In this document: piece after piece, positions 51,465-59,930 of the stretch
Layout: the number at the start of each line of letters is the position of its first letter
Numbering within the stretch: the first letter of the stretch is position 1
Assembly (NCBI RefSeq): GCF_000733775.1
Contig: NZ_JPOE01000005.1
Span: forward strand, 992,001-1,056,000
Reading direction: 5' to 3'
Length of the DNA stretch: 64,000 nucleotides
Source of the DNA: Thiomonas sp. FB-Cd
Lineage (GTDB): Bacteria; Pseudomonadota; Gammaproteobacteria; Burkholderiales; Burkholderiaceae_C
The notes under the pieces: model-generated
Database searches by the model: none
What the model was told of the DNA's origin: nothing
What the model saw: the letters and a program-made list of their open reading frames with translations, nothing else
Translations under genes and position numbers: made by a program

Positions 51465-52207
51465 TGGGTCTCCTTAGGGGCGGCGGGAGCCGTCACGCTC
51501 ATCGCGAAACGCAGCAGACCAAGCCGGCGCAACGAGAATGGATGCCCCTGCGCAAGGCGGCGTTCCACGTAAAGGATCAGCGACGAAAGCGGAAAGCATA
51601 GCGAGAAGTAGATGGCTCCGACCACCACATAGACCTCGAGCGCGCGAAAGGTCGCCGAGGTGATGATTTGCCCCTGGGTCATCAACTCCGATCCGCCGAT
51701 CGTCACCATCAGCGAAGTGCTCTTGAGCAAGTCAACGAGCATGGTTCCGGTTCCGGGGAGCGCCACCAGGATCGCCTGCGGAGCCACGACCTTGCGAAAG
51801 ATGCCGAAGCTGCTCATGCCCAGGGCCAGTCCGGCCTCCTGCTGTCCCTTGTCGACGGCCTTCATCGCAGAACGGAAGATCTCGGACAAATACGCTCCGT
51901 AGTGTCCGATTAGCGCGAGCGAGCCTGCCGCGAATGCGCTCAGGTTGATGCCTATGGACGACAGTCCGAAATAAGTGATGAAGATCTCGGTGATCAGCGG
52001 AACGTTCTTGAACGTTTCCACGAACACGCGCGCCGCCCCGCCGAGCAGCGAGCGTTCGCGCAGCCGCATCAACGCGAGCAAGACGCCCAACACGATGGCG
52101 CCAACGAATCCGGATGCCGTGTATTCGAGGGTAACGGCGATTCCGTGGACAAGGTTCAGCCAATAGCTGCCCCACGGAACCTTGAAGAACCCGCCAAGAA
52201 AATGCAT
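51461..52207 (-). CDS. Polar amino-acid ABC transporter permease
   Basis: A 248-residue HisM/GlnP-type permease with about five membrane helices: LVHGIAVTLEYTASGFVGAI at the start, VETFKNVPLITEIFITYFGL, and the EAA loop EAGLALGMSSFGIFRKVVAP then QAILVALPGTG. The start at 52207 follows GGAGA. It is a single permease, so a homodimer is likely. Confidence 0.92.
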   Translation of the reverse strand: MHFLGGFFKVPWGSYWLNLVHGIAVTLEYTASGFVGAIVLGVLLALMRLRERSLLGGAARVFVETFKNVPLITEIFITYFGLSSIGINLSAFAAGSLALIGHYGAYLSEIFRSAMKAVDKGQQEAGLALGMSSFGIFRKVVAPQAILVALPGTGTMLVDLLKSTSLMVTIGGSELMTQGQIITSATFRALEVYVVVGAIYFSLCFPLSSLILYVERRLAQGHPFSLRRLGLLRFAMSVTAPAAPKETH

Positions 52208-52295
52208 GCTTGTCTCCATTGTCGGTCGATGCCGATTTGCCTGCGCTCGTCTCGCGGATAAGGCAAGCCCTGGGCCTGCCTTATCCGTCGGGCGA

Positions 52296-53216
52296 TCACT
52301 TTGCGGGCATTCCCTCGGAACTCGGCGCGACCCAGTCGGCCGGACGATCAACCCCGCGGCGTTGCTTTTCGTAGGAAACGAGCCAGTTGGCGCCGGGGGC
52401 CAGGAAAGGCGTCGCGTCGTTGACGCCCGCCGCCTTGATCACTTTGGCATTCGTCCCGTTCCTCCAGAACTTGTGGATCATTCCATCGAGCTTGACAACC
52501 AACGCCTCGTCCCCCGGCCGAACGTACCAGCCGATCATCTGCGGGCCGAAGAGCGCCCAATTCGGGTGTGCGGCAATCTGACTCATCGTAGGCGCGGCAA
52601 GCGGAACCACCTTGTAGTGCAGGCTGGGGCGCACCTTCTTCTGGTAAACCATGACCAGCGGGTCCATGAACGCCACGTCGATGCGCCCCGCCGACAGGTC
52701 CGACAATAAGGCCACCGTATCCGGATACAGACGCAGTTGCACGTCGCCCAGGCGATTCAGGGGATCGACGTAGGATTGACCGTTGATCGCGCCCACGACG
52801 TGGCCCGAGAGTTGAGCCACGTCATGGACGTCGACCCCCTTGCGTTCCGCGATGAGTTGCGGAAGATAGTATGAGGGGTCGGTGAACAAGCCAGTCTTCG
52901 CGCGGGCAGGCGTCCACGCGACATCGGACACCGCGACGTCCGCACGCCCGGATTGAACGGCGGCGAGCATCCCATCCCAGTTGGTGACGGTAACCCTGTA
53001 CTTGATGCCTAGCTTCTGCGCGGCGCGATCGAACAGGCTTCCATCGATGCCCTCGAGATGGCCGTTGGGGGCTTCAGTGACGTAGGGCGGAAGCGATGTG
53101 ATCACGACGTGCAGGGGCTCGGCCGAAGCCGCGAGTCCCGGCGCGCATGCCGCGCCGAGGAGCACGGCCGCGCCCATCAGGCGAGCTAAGGTGCATCGAA
53201 TATGTGAGTGGCTCAT
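52296..53216 (-). CDS. ABC transporter substrate-binding protein, amino-acid type
   Basis: A 306-residue periplasmic binding protein: signal peptide residues 1-29 (LMGAAVLLGAACAPGLAASA), then EPLHVVITSLPPYVTEAPNG, SLFDRAAQKLGIKYRVTVTN, SGRADVAVSDVAWTPARA and GRIDVAFMDPLVMVYQ. This is the SBP_bac_3 fold. The start at 53216 has AAGGAG nine bases upstream. It is presumably the hydroxyproline binder of the system. A gap of 242 bases separates it from the deaminase gene. Confidence 0.92.
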   Translation of the reverse strand: MSHSHIRCTLARLMGAAVLLGAACAPGLAASAEPLHVVITSLPPYVTEAPNGHLEGIDGSLFDRAAQKLGIKYRVTVTNWDGMLAAVQSGRADVAVSDVAWTPARAKTGLFTDPSYYLPQLIAERKGVDVHDVAQLSGHVVGAINGQSYVDPLNRLGDVQLRLYPDTVALLSDLSAGRIDVAFMDPLVMVYQKKVRPSLHYKVVPLAAPTMSQIAAHPNWALFGPQMIGWYVRPGDEALVVKLDGMIHKFWRNGTNAKVIKAAGVNDATPFLAPGANWLVSYEKQRRGVDRPADWVAPSSEGMPAK

Positions 53217-53458
53217 CGAAAGTCTCCTTGCTGGGTTTCGTTCGGATACCGGGAGGCATCCGTTGGTGGGTGCTGCATCGCTCGATGTCCAGCTCCGTAA
53301 AAGTCGGCTGGACGGTGGGTCGACAAGAATCGGCCCCAAAACCGTACATCGTGCGACCGGACCCATGCGTCTTTGGTCCGGCCCTCTTGTGACTACCAAC
53401 TCGACACTGCAACCCGACGGCACCACGCGGCTTCACCTCGGGCGTCTGCGCTCCTTGA

Positions 53459-54385
53459 TTAACGCTGCCGCGAATGCGACTGCGCAATGGTGGGCCGAGT
53501 TGCCAAAGCCCGCGCCATTAGGCCCTCGACCTCGGCGCGCACCTCGGCGCTCAGCGCCAGCCTCGGAGGACGCGTTAGGTGTGAGCCCCTGCCGACGATG
53601 TGCTCGCAAAGCTTGATGGTCTGCACCAAGTCGGTCCGCGCGTCCAAGTGCAGTAAGGGCATGAACCAATCGTAGATTGCTCGCGCTTCGTGCAAACTTC
53701 CTTCTTTGATCAGACGGAATAGCGCCTCGCCCTCGCGCGGAAACACATTCGACATGCCTGATACCCACCCGACCGCGCCGACGAGCAGACTTTCGAACAC
53801 GACGTCATCGAGGCCGGCGAACAGGATGAATCGCTCTCCAACGGCGTTGCGCAAATCGGTGAAGCGCCGCGTGTCGCCCGACGAGTCCTTGAAGCAGACG
53901 ATGTTGTCACAGTCAGCCAGCGAAGCAAGGATGTCCGGGCTGACGTCGGTACGGTAGATCAACGGGTTGTTGTAGACCATCAATGGCAGATCGACGGCCG
54001 CGGCTACTCCCCTGTAGTGCGCAGCCGTCTCGTGCGGCTGCGAGGAGTACACGAGCGGGGGCATCACCATTAAGCCATCGAGGCCGGCGCGCTTGGCCTC
54101 GATCGCAGTTTCGATGGCAAACGCAGTCGTGTACTCCGCGACGCCCGCGATGACGGGCACCTTGCCACCGACGACGTCACTCGCGGCCTCCCAGAGCGAG
54201 ATCTTCTCAGCGCGCGAGAGCGAGCAGGTTTCGCCTACGGTGCCGCAAACGACAAGGCCTGATACTCCGTCTTCGACCAGTGCCTTGACGACCTTCGCCG
54301 TCGCGTCGACATCGACGCTGAAGTCCTCGCGGAATTGCGTGGTCACCGCCGGGAACACGCCCGACCAGGAAACATGCTTGTTCAT
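53459..54385 (-). CDS. DapA-family deaminase, likely pyrroline-4-hydroxy-2-carboxylate deaminase
   Basis: A 308-residue DHDPS/NAL-superfamily barrel: GVFPAVTTQFREDFSVDVDA, VVCGTVGETCSLSRAEK, PLMVYNNPLIYRTDVSPDIL with the catalytic Tyr, and DNIVCFKDSSGDTRRFTDLR with the Schiff-base Lys. In hydroxyproline pathways an enzyme of this family deaminates pyrroline-4-hydroxy-2-carboxylate to alpha-ketoglutarate semialdehyde, and the operon supports that. It faces the aldehyde dehydrogenase across the operator at 54419. Confidence 0.88.
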   Translation of the reverse strand: MNKHVSWSGVFPAVTTQFREDFSVDVDATAKVVKALVEDGVSGLVVCGTVGETCSLSRAEKISLWEAASDVVGGKVPVIAGVAEYTTAFAIETAIEAKRAGLDGLMVMPPLVYSSQPHETAAHYRGVAAAVDLPLMVYNNPLIYRTDVSPDILASLADCDNIVCFKDSSGDTRRFTDLRNAVGERFILFAGLDDVVFESLLVGAVGWVSGMSNVFPREGEALFRLIKEGSLHEARAIYDWFMPLLHLDARTDLVQTIKLCEHIVGRGSHLTRPPRLALSAEVRAEVEGLMARALATRPTIAQSHSRQR

Positions 54386-54418
54386 TGCATTCCTTCCAAA
54401 GTAGTCTTGTTCGTGTAA

Positions 54419-54430
54419 ATTGTATACAAT
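54419..54430. promoter_or_regulatory. Operator 1 with core TGTATACA, divergent promoter
   Basis: ATTGTATACAAT is a perfect 12-base palindrome in the 80-base gap between the deaminase and dehydrogenase genes. Two similar sites lie at 57027 and 59831, each upstream of a gene of the same pathway. It is a plausible site for the GntR/FCD regulator encoded at 57104, whose family binds short palindromes of this kind. Confidence 0.7.
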
Positions 54431-54465
54431 CTACAAACAAGATCAACACGAAAATAGAGCTTGCG

Positions 54466-55875
54466 ATGAAAACCGTGGATTCGACTGTGCTCGCGGCTTC
54501 CCGCGCCGCCCCGGACTGGGCATCGAGCCCGGCGCGCCAGCGCGCCGATCTACTTGCCGGCCTCGCCCGTGCTTTGGAAGAAGGGCGCGAGCCTTTGGTG
54601 AAGCTTGCCCACGACGAAACCGGTCTCGGTGCGCTCCGTTTGAGCGCGGAGCTGGATCGCACTGCGTTCCAGCTCCGCCGCTTCGCCGACGAGGTGACCG
54701 CGGGAGCCGCTTTTTCCGTGATCGATGATCCGGCGGCCTCCGGGGCTCCCCCAGCCGGCCACCCGCACCTGCATCGAGTCCGGGTTCCAGTGGGACCCGT
54801 GGCAATGTTCTCCGCGAGCAACTTTCCCTTCGCCTTCTCAGTGCTGGGCGGGGATACTGCTTCCGCCCTCGCGGCGGGCTGCCCGGTAGTGGTGAAGTCT
54901 CACCCCGGCCATACCGGTCTGTCTCGCGAAGTGCACGAGCTCGCGCTGCGTGTCCTACGGGCGCAACTGCTGCCCGCTGTGCTGCTCGGGTTAGTCGAGG
55001 GCGCTTCGCCGCAGATCGGCCAAGACTTGGCGCGGCATCCAGCCATTCGCGCAGTTGCGTTCACAGGTTCCTTGCGCGCAGGGCTGGCGTTACAGCAGGT
55101 GTGCCGGCAACGCGTCGATCCGATCCCCTTCTATGGGGAATTGGGATCGATCAATCCGGTGGTTGTGCTTCCCTGCGCGATGCTCGGGCGTGAGCAGGCA
55201 GTAGCCACGGCGCTTGCACAGTCGATTGCGCTGGGGACCGGCCAGTTCTGTACCAGTCCTGGCGTGATCATCGCCAAGAGGTCTGATTCTCTCGACCTGT
55301 TCGTGCGGCTGCTGGAGAAAGCACTGGCGTCGCAATCACTGCATCCGATGCTGAACGAGGCCATCCGCACCGGATTTGACGCCGGTTGTCAACGCCTCGG
55401 GCAGCGACCCCGCGTGGCGCAAATTCTCCGGGGCGCGAGTGCCGCTGCCAATGTGCCCGCAGCTGCGTTGTTTCGAACCGACGCCGCAAGCTTTTGCTCG
55501 GATCCGGCGTTGCGCGAGGAAGTGTTTGGACCAGAGGCGATCGTGGTCGAGGCCCGGGACGATCAAGATATGCTCGACGCCGTGCGCGCGATCAAAGGAA
55601 GTCTGACGGCAACCATCTGGGGGGCCGACGAGGACAACCAATTCCACAGAGCCCTTGTGCGGGCGGCCTCTTCGGTTGCGGGACGGGTCTTGTTCTCGGG
55701 CGTTCCCACAGGGGTCGCCGTCAGTACCGCGCAGCATCACGGCGGCCCCTTTCCCGCGTCGACCCAGCCGTTCAGCACATCTGTCGGCTCTCGCGCGATA
55801 GACCGCTTCCTGCGGCCCGTCGTATTCCAAGACCCGCCGGATTGGCTGCTGTCGCGCGGCGGCCTCCCGGTGTGA
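54466..55875 (+). CDS. NADP-type aldehyde dehydrogenase, likely alpha-ketoglutarate semialdehyde dehydrogenase
   Basis: A 470-residue ALDH: VPVGPVAMFSASNFPFAFSV, AAGCPVVVKSHPGHTGLS, catalytic Glu in PFYGELGSINPVVVL and catalytic Cys in GTGQFCTSPGVIIA, with FGPEAIVVEA later. The FSASNFPFAFSVLGGDTA pattern marks the KGSA dehydrogenase group that completes hydroxyproline and sugar-acid degradation to alpha-ketoglutarate. It is divergent from the deaminase that makes its substrate. Start 54466 matches the family. Confidence 0.9.
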   Translation: MKTVDSTVLAASRAAPDWASSPARQRADLLAGLARALEEGREPLVKLAHDETGLGALRLSAELDRTAFQLRRFADEVTAGAAFSVIDDPAASGAPPAGHPHLHRVRVPVGPVAMFSASNFPFAFSVLGGDTASALAAGCPVVVKSHPGHTGLSREVHELALRVLRAQLLPAVLLGLVEGASPQIGQDLARHPAIRAVAFTGSLRAGLALQQVCRQRVDPIPFYGELGSINPVVVLPCAMLGREQAVATALAQSIALGTGQFCTSPGVIIAKRSDSLDLFVRLLEKALASQSLHPMLNEAIRTGFDAGCQRLGQRPRVAQILRGASAAANVPAAALFRTDAASFCSDPALREEVFGPEAIVVEARDDQDMLDAVRAIKGSLTATIWGADEDNQFHRALVRAASSVAGRVLFSGVPTGVAVSTAQHHGGPFPASTQPFSTSVGSRAIDRFLRPVVFQDPPDWLLSRGGLPV

Positions 55876-55904
55876 GCATGCAGGAAATCATCAGGAGAGA
55901 GAAT

Positions 55905-57014
55905 ATGAAGATCACCGCGATCGAGGTCTACAACTTCGACCTGACCTATGTCCACGGTGTCTACACGATGTCGGGCGGCAGGGATGTCACCGTGCTTCCG
56001 TCGACGCTCGTGCGGGTAATCAGCGACTCAGGGCACGAAGGGTGGGGGGAGGTATGTCCACTGGGATCGGCCTACCTTCCCCAGCACGCCGACGGAGCCC
56101 GTGCTGCGCTACGCTTGCTGGCGCCTGCGCTGATTGGCCTCGACCCGACGAATCACGCTGCGATCTACGACACCATGGATGCGGTGCTCATGGGGCACGC
56201 TTATGCCAAGAGTCCGATCGACGTGGCGTGCTGGGATCTGACTGGCAAAGCGTGGGGCGCCAGCGTGGCCGACATGCTGGGCGGGGTCCGGCAGCAGCGC
56301 TTCCCGCTGTATTTCGCGGTTCCGCTCGGCTCGCCGGAGCGCATGACTCGCTACGTTCTAGATCGTCGCGCGGAAGGCATCCATCGCTTCCAGCTGAAAA
56401 TCGGCGGCGACCCAAGCGTTGACGCGGTCCGCGCCAAGCACATCGTCGACAGCACGGGCCCCGAGGATCTAGTCATCGGCGACGCAAATTGCGGGTGGAG
56501 GTTGAACGAAGCGCTGATCGCCGCGCGGGCGATGGAGCATCTTCCACGCTTTTATTTCGAGCAACCCTGCCCGACCATGGAGGAATGTATCGAGGTGCGG
56601 CGGCACACGTCCCTGCCAATGGTCTACGACGAAATCGTAAACGATGCCGGCACACTGATCCGCGCGGTACGCGAAGGAGGTGCCGGAGCCTTCAACCTGA
56701 AGGTGTCAAAGGTCGGCGGCCTGACCAAGGCGAAGCTGTTGCGCGATCTGGCGCAGGAGCTGGGCGTGCAGGTTACCGTCGAGGACACCTGGGGCGGTGA
56801 CATCGTATCGGCGGCTTCGGCCCACATCGCTGCGTCGACTCGGTCGCGCGCGCTGCTGAGTGTGTCGTTCATGAACGACTGGACCAGCGAGCACGTCGCC
56901 AGCTACCAGCCGCGCAGCCGCGACGGATTCGGCAGCGCGCCGAGCGGGCCAGGTCTCGGAATCGAGGTTGACGTCGCTGCGCTGGGGGCACCCCTGCTAC
57001 GGTGCGGCAGCTGA
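55905..57014 (+). CDS. Enolase-superfamily (MLE-type) enzyme, probable hydroxyproline dehydratase or betaine epimerase
   Basis: A 369-residue mandelate racemase/muconate lactonising enzyme: KITAIEVYNFDLTYVHGVYT, GHAYAKSPIDVACWDLTGKA, FQLKIGGDPSVDAVRAKHI with catalytic Lys, metal ligands in VIGDANCGW, FYFEQP and VYDEIVND, and FNLKVSKVGGLTKAK with the second catalytic Lys. Known MLE enzymes in such contexts are cis-3-hydroxy-L-proline dehydratase and hydroxyproline-betaine epimerase. The ornithine-cyclodeaminase-family reductase nearby favours the former. AGGAGAGA lies before the ATG. Confidence 0.85.
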   Translation: MKITAIEVYNFDLTYVHGVYTMSGGRDVTVLPSTLVRVISDSGHEGWGEVCPLGSAYLPQHADGARAALRLLAPALIGLDPTNHAAIYDTMDAVLMGHAYAKSPIDVACWDLTGKAWGASVADMLGGVRQQRFPLYFAVPLGSPERMTRYVLDRRAEGIHRFQLKIGGDPSVDAVRAKHIVDSTGPEDLVIGDANCGWRLNEALIAARAMEHLPRFYFEQPCPTMEECIEVRRHTSLPMVYDEIVNDAGTLIRAVREGGAGAFNLKVSKVGGLTKAKLLRDLAQELGVQVTVEDTWGGDIVSAASAHIAASTRSRALLSVSFMNDWTSEHVASYQPRSRDGFGSAPSGPGLGIEVDVAALGAPLLRCGS

Positions 57015-57026
57015 CGGCTGCGTAGA

Positions 57027-57038
57027 ATGTATACAAAT
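57027..57038. promoter_or_regulatory. Operator 2 with core TGTATACA, upstream of the GntR gene
   Basis: ATGTATACAAAT lies 66 bases before the regulator's start, between it and the MLE gene. It shares the core with the sites at 54419 and 59831. It suggests autoregulation. Confidence 0.65.
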
Positions 57039-57103
57039 TGCTCTCACGCACGTTGCTATTGCGCGACCTGAGGCGAAGCCGATCGAACTTCCAGGACCCT
57101 CTC

Positions 57104-57793
57104 ATGAATTCTCCAGCGGCCTCTTCTCGCCTGACGACGACGACCGTTGCCGGAGCCGCAGCGGATGCGCTGCGGCATCGCATCGTCTCGGGCGAACTAC
57201 CCGAGGGGTTTCAGCTCAAGCAGAACGCCCTGGCCGCGGAACTTGGCATCAGCCGCATCCCGGTTCGCGAAGCGCTGGTGCAACTCGAGGGCGAGGGCTT
57301 GGTGAGCATCGTGCCGCGCAAGGGAGCGATTGTCTCGGAGCTCTCGATCGCGGAGATCGCCGAGCTGTTCGACTTGCGAGGGCTGTTGGAGCCGATTCTC
57401 TTGAAGAAATCTGCCCGGAAACTCACGGGTGCGGACTTTGCGCAGCTCGACGAGATCCTGTCCGAGTACGGGAGGGAGTTGCGCACGAAAAACCCGGCGC
57501 GCTGGGGCGAACTTAATACGAGATTGCACAGCGTGTTAATGTCCAAGGCTGGACAACCCCGCACGAGTGCCATCGTCGAATCGCTGCTCCAACAGACCGA
57601 CCGCTACACCCGCCTTCAGCTCTCGCTGAGTCCGGAGAGTTGCCGCCGTGCCGAGGAGGAGCATGGCGAACTCGTGCGCCTGTGCAAGACGCGCGACATT
57701 CGCAGCGCAGCAACGCTCTTGAAGCAACATATCGACCACACCTGCGACGAGTTGAAGGAATTCATCGCCCTGCACAGGCATACGTCGCAATAA
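57104..57793 (+). CDS. GntR/FCD-family regulator of the hydroxyproline genes
   Basis: A 229-residue FadR-subfamily protein. Residues about 15-75 form the winged helix (ALRHRIVSGELPEGFQLKQN, LAAELGISRIPVREALVQLE, LVSIVPRKGAIV). Residues about 80-215 form the FCD ligand domain with ELFDLRGLLEPILLKKSA, LNTRLHSVLMSKAGQP and CRRAEEEHGELVRLCK with metal-binding His. It would release its TGTATACA operators on binding a pathway intermediate. The start is at 57104. Confidence 0.9.
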   Translation: MNSPAASSRLTTTTVAGAAADALRHRIVSGELPEGFQLKQNALAAELGISRIPVREALVQLEGEGLVSIVPRKGAIVSELSIAEIAELFDLRGLLEPILLKKSARKLTGADFAQLDEILSEYGRELRTKNPARWGELNTRLHSVLMSKAGQPRTSAIVESLLQQTDRYTRLQLSLSPESCRRAEEEHGELVRLCKTRDIRSAATLLKQHIDHTCDELKEFIALHRHTSQ

Positions 57794-57816
57794 ACGGGCG
57801 CACGTGCGCGCCGATT

Positions 57817-58749
57817 TCACGGCCGGGCTCGAAGCGACTGCAGCGCCACCCGTGCCGCAGCCAAGTCCCAGGCTGCGGTTCCGACGCTCTTGAAGACCGC
57901 GGGCCGGTCATTTCGCACCGGCTCGTCCAGCATGCGCCCAAGAGACATGACCGCCGACCAATCGACCGCTGCGCGCAGGAAGTCCCCGGCTTCGTGAAGT
58001 GCGCCAGCGGGGTCGTCCGCGAAAGCTTCGCTTCCGCCCAGCGTGGCAGCGCCGATTTCTGCCATCTCGGGCCGGAATGCCCCGACGCCGACGATCACTC
58101 GGCCCACTCGCGCTGGCTCGTTGTACACGGGCTGCTCACTGGTGGTCAACGTAATCACCGCATCAACGCCATCGGGTATGCAGGCCGGACACGGCGACAC
58201 GTCGGCGCGCAGGTCGTGCGCGGCCTCGCAGAACGCCACAGTGCGCGCCGGGTCGCGTCCGCAGACCCAGACTCGGGCACGCGGGTACACCTCGCTCAAC
58301 GCCTGAAGATGGAAGCGCGCCTGGGCTCCGGTACCGTACAGAAGGACTTCGCAAGGGGCGTGCCCGAGCAGGCGGCGGATGGCGACCAATGACACCGCGG
58401 CGGTCCGCCGCCCGGTCAGCGCGGGCCCGTCGAGCACGCACAGCAACCTACCGGTGGGGGCGTCACAAACGGTGACGATACCTTGGATCACGGGAAGAGC
58501 AACTCGCGCGTTGGCCGGCTGGACGTTCGAGAGCTTGTGCACGCCGATGTCCCTCGCGGTGGCCGGCATGCTTAGCATCACTCCGGAGTCGCTAAGCGGC
58601 ACCGCCAGTCGCGGCGGACTGCAGATGGTGCCCGCCTCGAGTTCGCGCGCGGCCTGCTCCACGGCGTCCATCAGCCCGGAGAAGTCCAGCAATTGCGCGG
58701 TCCGCGCCGCGTCGAAGATCGCAAGCGATCGGTCGACATCGGGGTTCAT
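57817..58749 (-). CDS. Ornithine cyclodeaminase-family, probable pyrroline-2-carboxylate reductase
   Basis: A 310-residue OCD/mu-crystallin protein: [40 protein letters not shown] with the GxGxQA dinucleotide motif, [11 protein letters not shown] and [14 protein letters not shown] then [16 protein letters not shown]. In 3-hydroxyproline routes an enzyme of this family reduces pyrroline-2-carboxylate to proline. It overlaps the upstream proline-racemase-family gene by four bases. Confidence 0.85.
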   Translation of the reverse strand: MNPDVDRSLAIFDAARTAQLLDFSGLMDAVEQAARELEAGTICSPPRLAVPLSDSGVMLSMPATARDIGVHKLSNVQPANARVALPVIQGIVTVCDAPTGRLLCVLDGPALTGRRTAAVSLVAIRRLLGHAPCEVLLYGTGAQARFHLQALSEVYPRARVWVCGRDPARTVAFCEAAHDLRADVSPCPACIPDGVDAVITLTTSEQPVYNEPARVGRVIVGVGAFRPEMAEIGAATLGGSEAFADDPAGALHEAGDFLRAAVDWSAVMSLGRMLDEPVRNDRPAVFKSVGTAAWDLAAARVALQSLRARP

Positions 58750-59786
58750 TCCGCCTGCCTCGGCATCGGCCAGGTATCAGAAAGTCGATACCCCTGCGGG
58801 AACGGATCGGTAGGGTCGAGAGTGTGCTGATGGATCCCGGTGATCCAGGCGCTGCCGGAAATGATCGGGCTGATGCCCACGCGATCGCCGACGCGCAGCT
58901 CCGAATCGACGCGACAGCGAAACTCCGACCCGATCAGCGATCTTCCCACAAAACTGTCACCGGCTCGAAGCCGTCCCCGAGCATGGAGCACCGCCATGCG
59001 CGCCGAGCACCCGGTGCCGCATGGCGAGCGGTCGATCTTGCCGGGGCGGATGACGACCGCGTTCAGGCCGCAGGCCACTCCGTCCTCTTCGGTCATTGGT
59101 GCCGTCATCTGGCAGAATGAGATGTGGTTCCAGCCCAGCGCCTCGGGATGACGGAAACCTAGCTGCTCGTTTGCGGCTTCGGTGATCTTCATTCCCATCT
59201 CGGTAATGTCCCGCGCTTCGTCTGGGGTCAGCGCAAAGTCCAGTCGTCGTCCATCGATGATCGCGAAACTGTCTCCGCCGAAGGCCGTGTCTACCTTCAC
59301 GCTGCCGACCCCACGGAGCTCGATGGTTGCATCGAGTTTGTCGACAAACGACGGCAGGTTTCGAACTCGAATTCGCCGCGCCTTGCCGTCACGGCAATCG
59401 GCGCGCACCTCGATCAGCCCGCCCGGGGCTTCGAGGCATAGCGCTGTCTGCGGTTCCTGCATGGGCACGATGCCGGTCTCGAGCAACACCGTGGCCACGC
59501 ACATCGAATTCGACCCCGACATCGGCGGCGTGTCGTGGGGCTCCATCACGATCCAGCCCATCTGGGCCTTCGGGCTCTTGGGCGGAACCAAGAGGTTCAC
59601 GTGGCGGAACACGCCGCCGCGCGGTTCGTTCAACACGAAGTTGCGCAGAGTCTCGTCCCGCGCTATGAAGCGCGACTGTTCCCAGACGCTCGCTCCGGGA
59701 GGTGGCGCAACGCCGCCGACGATCACGTCGCCAACCTCGCCGGCAGCATGGCAGCTCACGACGTGGATGACCTTGTTGGTTCGCAT
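58746..59786 (-). CDS. Proline-racemase-family enzyme with a Ser/Cys active-site pair
   Basis: A 346-residue member with the second catalytic Cys256 ([10 protein letters not shown]) but Ser90 at the first position ([10 protein letters not shown] instead of MCGH). It begins [20 protein letters not shown]. Ser/Cys members are reported to epimerise or dehydrate hydroxyprolines, whereas trans-3-hydroxyproline dehydratases use Cys and Thr. Its tight pairing with the OCD-family reductase suggests a route through pyrroline-2-carboxylate to proline. Operator 3 lies 45 bases upstream. Confidence 0.85.
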   Translation of the reverse strand: MRTNKVIHVVSCHAAGEVGDVIVGGVAPPPGASVWEQSRFIARDETLRNFVLNEPRGGVFRHVNLLVPPKSPKAQMGWIVMEPHDTPPMSGSNSMCVATVLLETGIVPMQEPQTALCLEAPGGLIEVRADCRDGKARRIRVRNLPSFVDKLDATIELRGVGSVKVDTAFGGDSFAIIDGRRLDFALTPDEARDITEMGMKITEAANEQLGFRHPEALGWNHISFCQMTAPMTEEDGVACGLNAVVIRPGKIDRSPCGTGCSARMAVLHARGRLRAGDSFVGRSLIGSEFRCRVDSELRVGDRVGISPIISGSAWITGIHQHTLDPTDPFPQGYRLSDTWPMPRQAE

Positions 59787-59830
59787 CGAATGCCTCGCTC
59801 GATCAGGGGCTAACCATTAATATAAAGTCG

Positions 59831-59842
59831 ATTGTATACATT
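59831..59842. promoter_or_regulatory. Operator 3 with core TGTATACA, upstream of the racemase-family unit
   Basis: ATTGTATACATT at 59831-59842 lies 45 bases upstream of the minus-strand start at 59786. The core matches the two other sites, and it ties this two-gene unit to the GntR regulator. Confidence 0.65.
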
Positions 59843-59930
59843 GTTCCGCGCTGTCACCCAGCCGCCGTCAGCGAAGGTGGCCTGCCTGGCCAGCCTTCCA
59901 TTGTTCAATCCAGCCCTCGGAGTGGGATTA

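Noticed and set aside
55386..55904. Extended N-terminus of the MLE enzyme
   Set aside because: The open frame overlaps the aldehyde dehydrogenase gene; AGGAGAGA and the family start support 55905.
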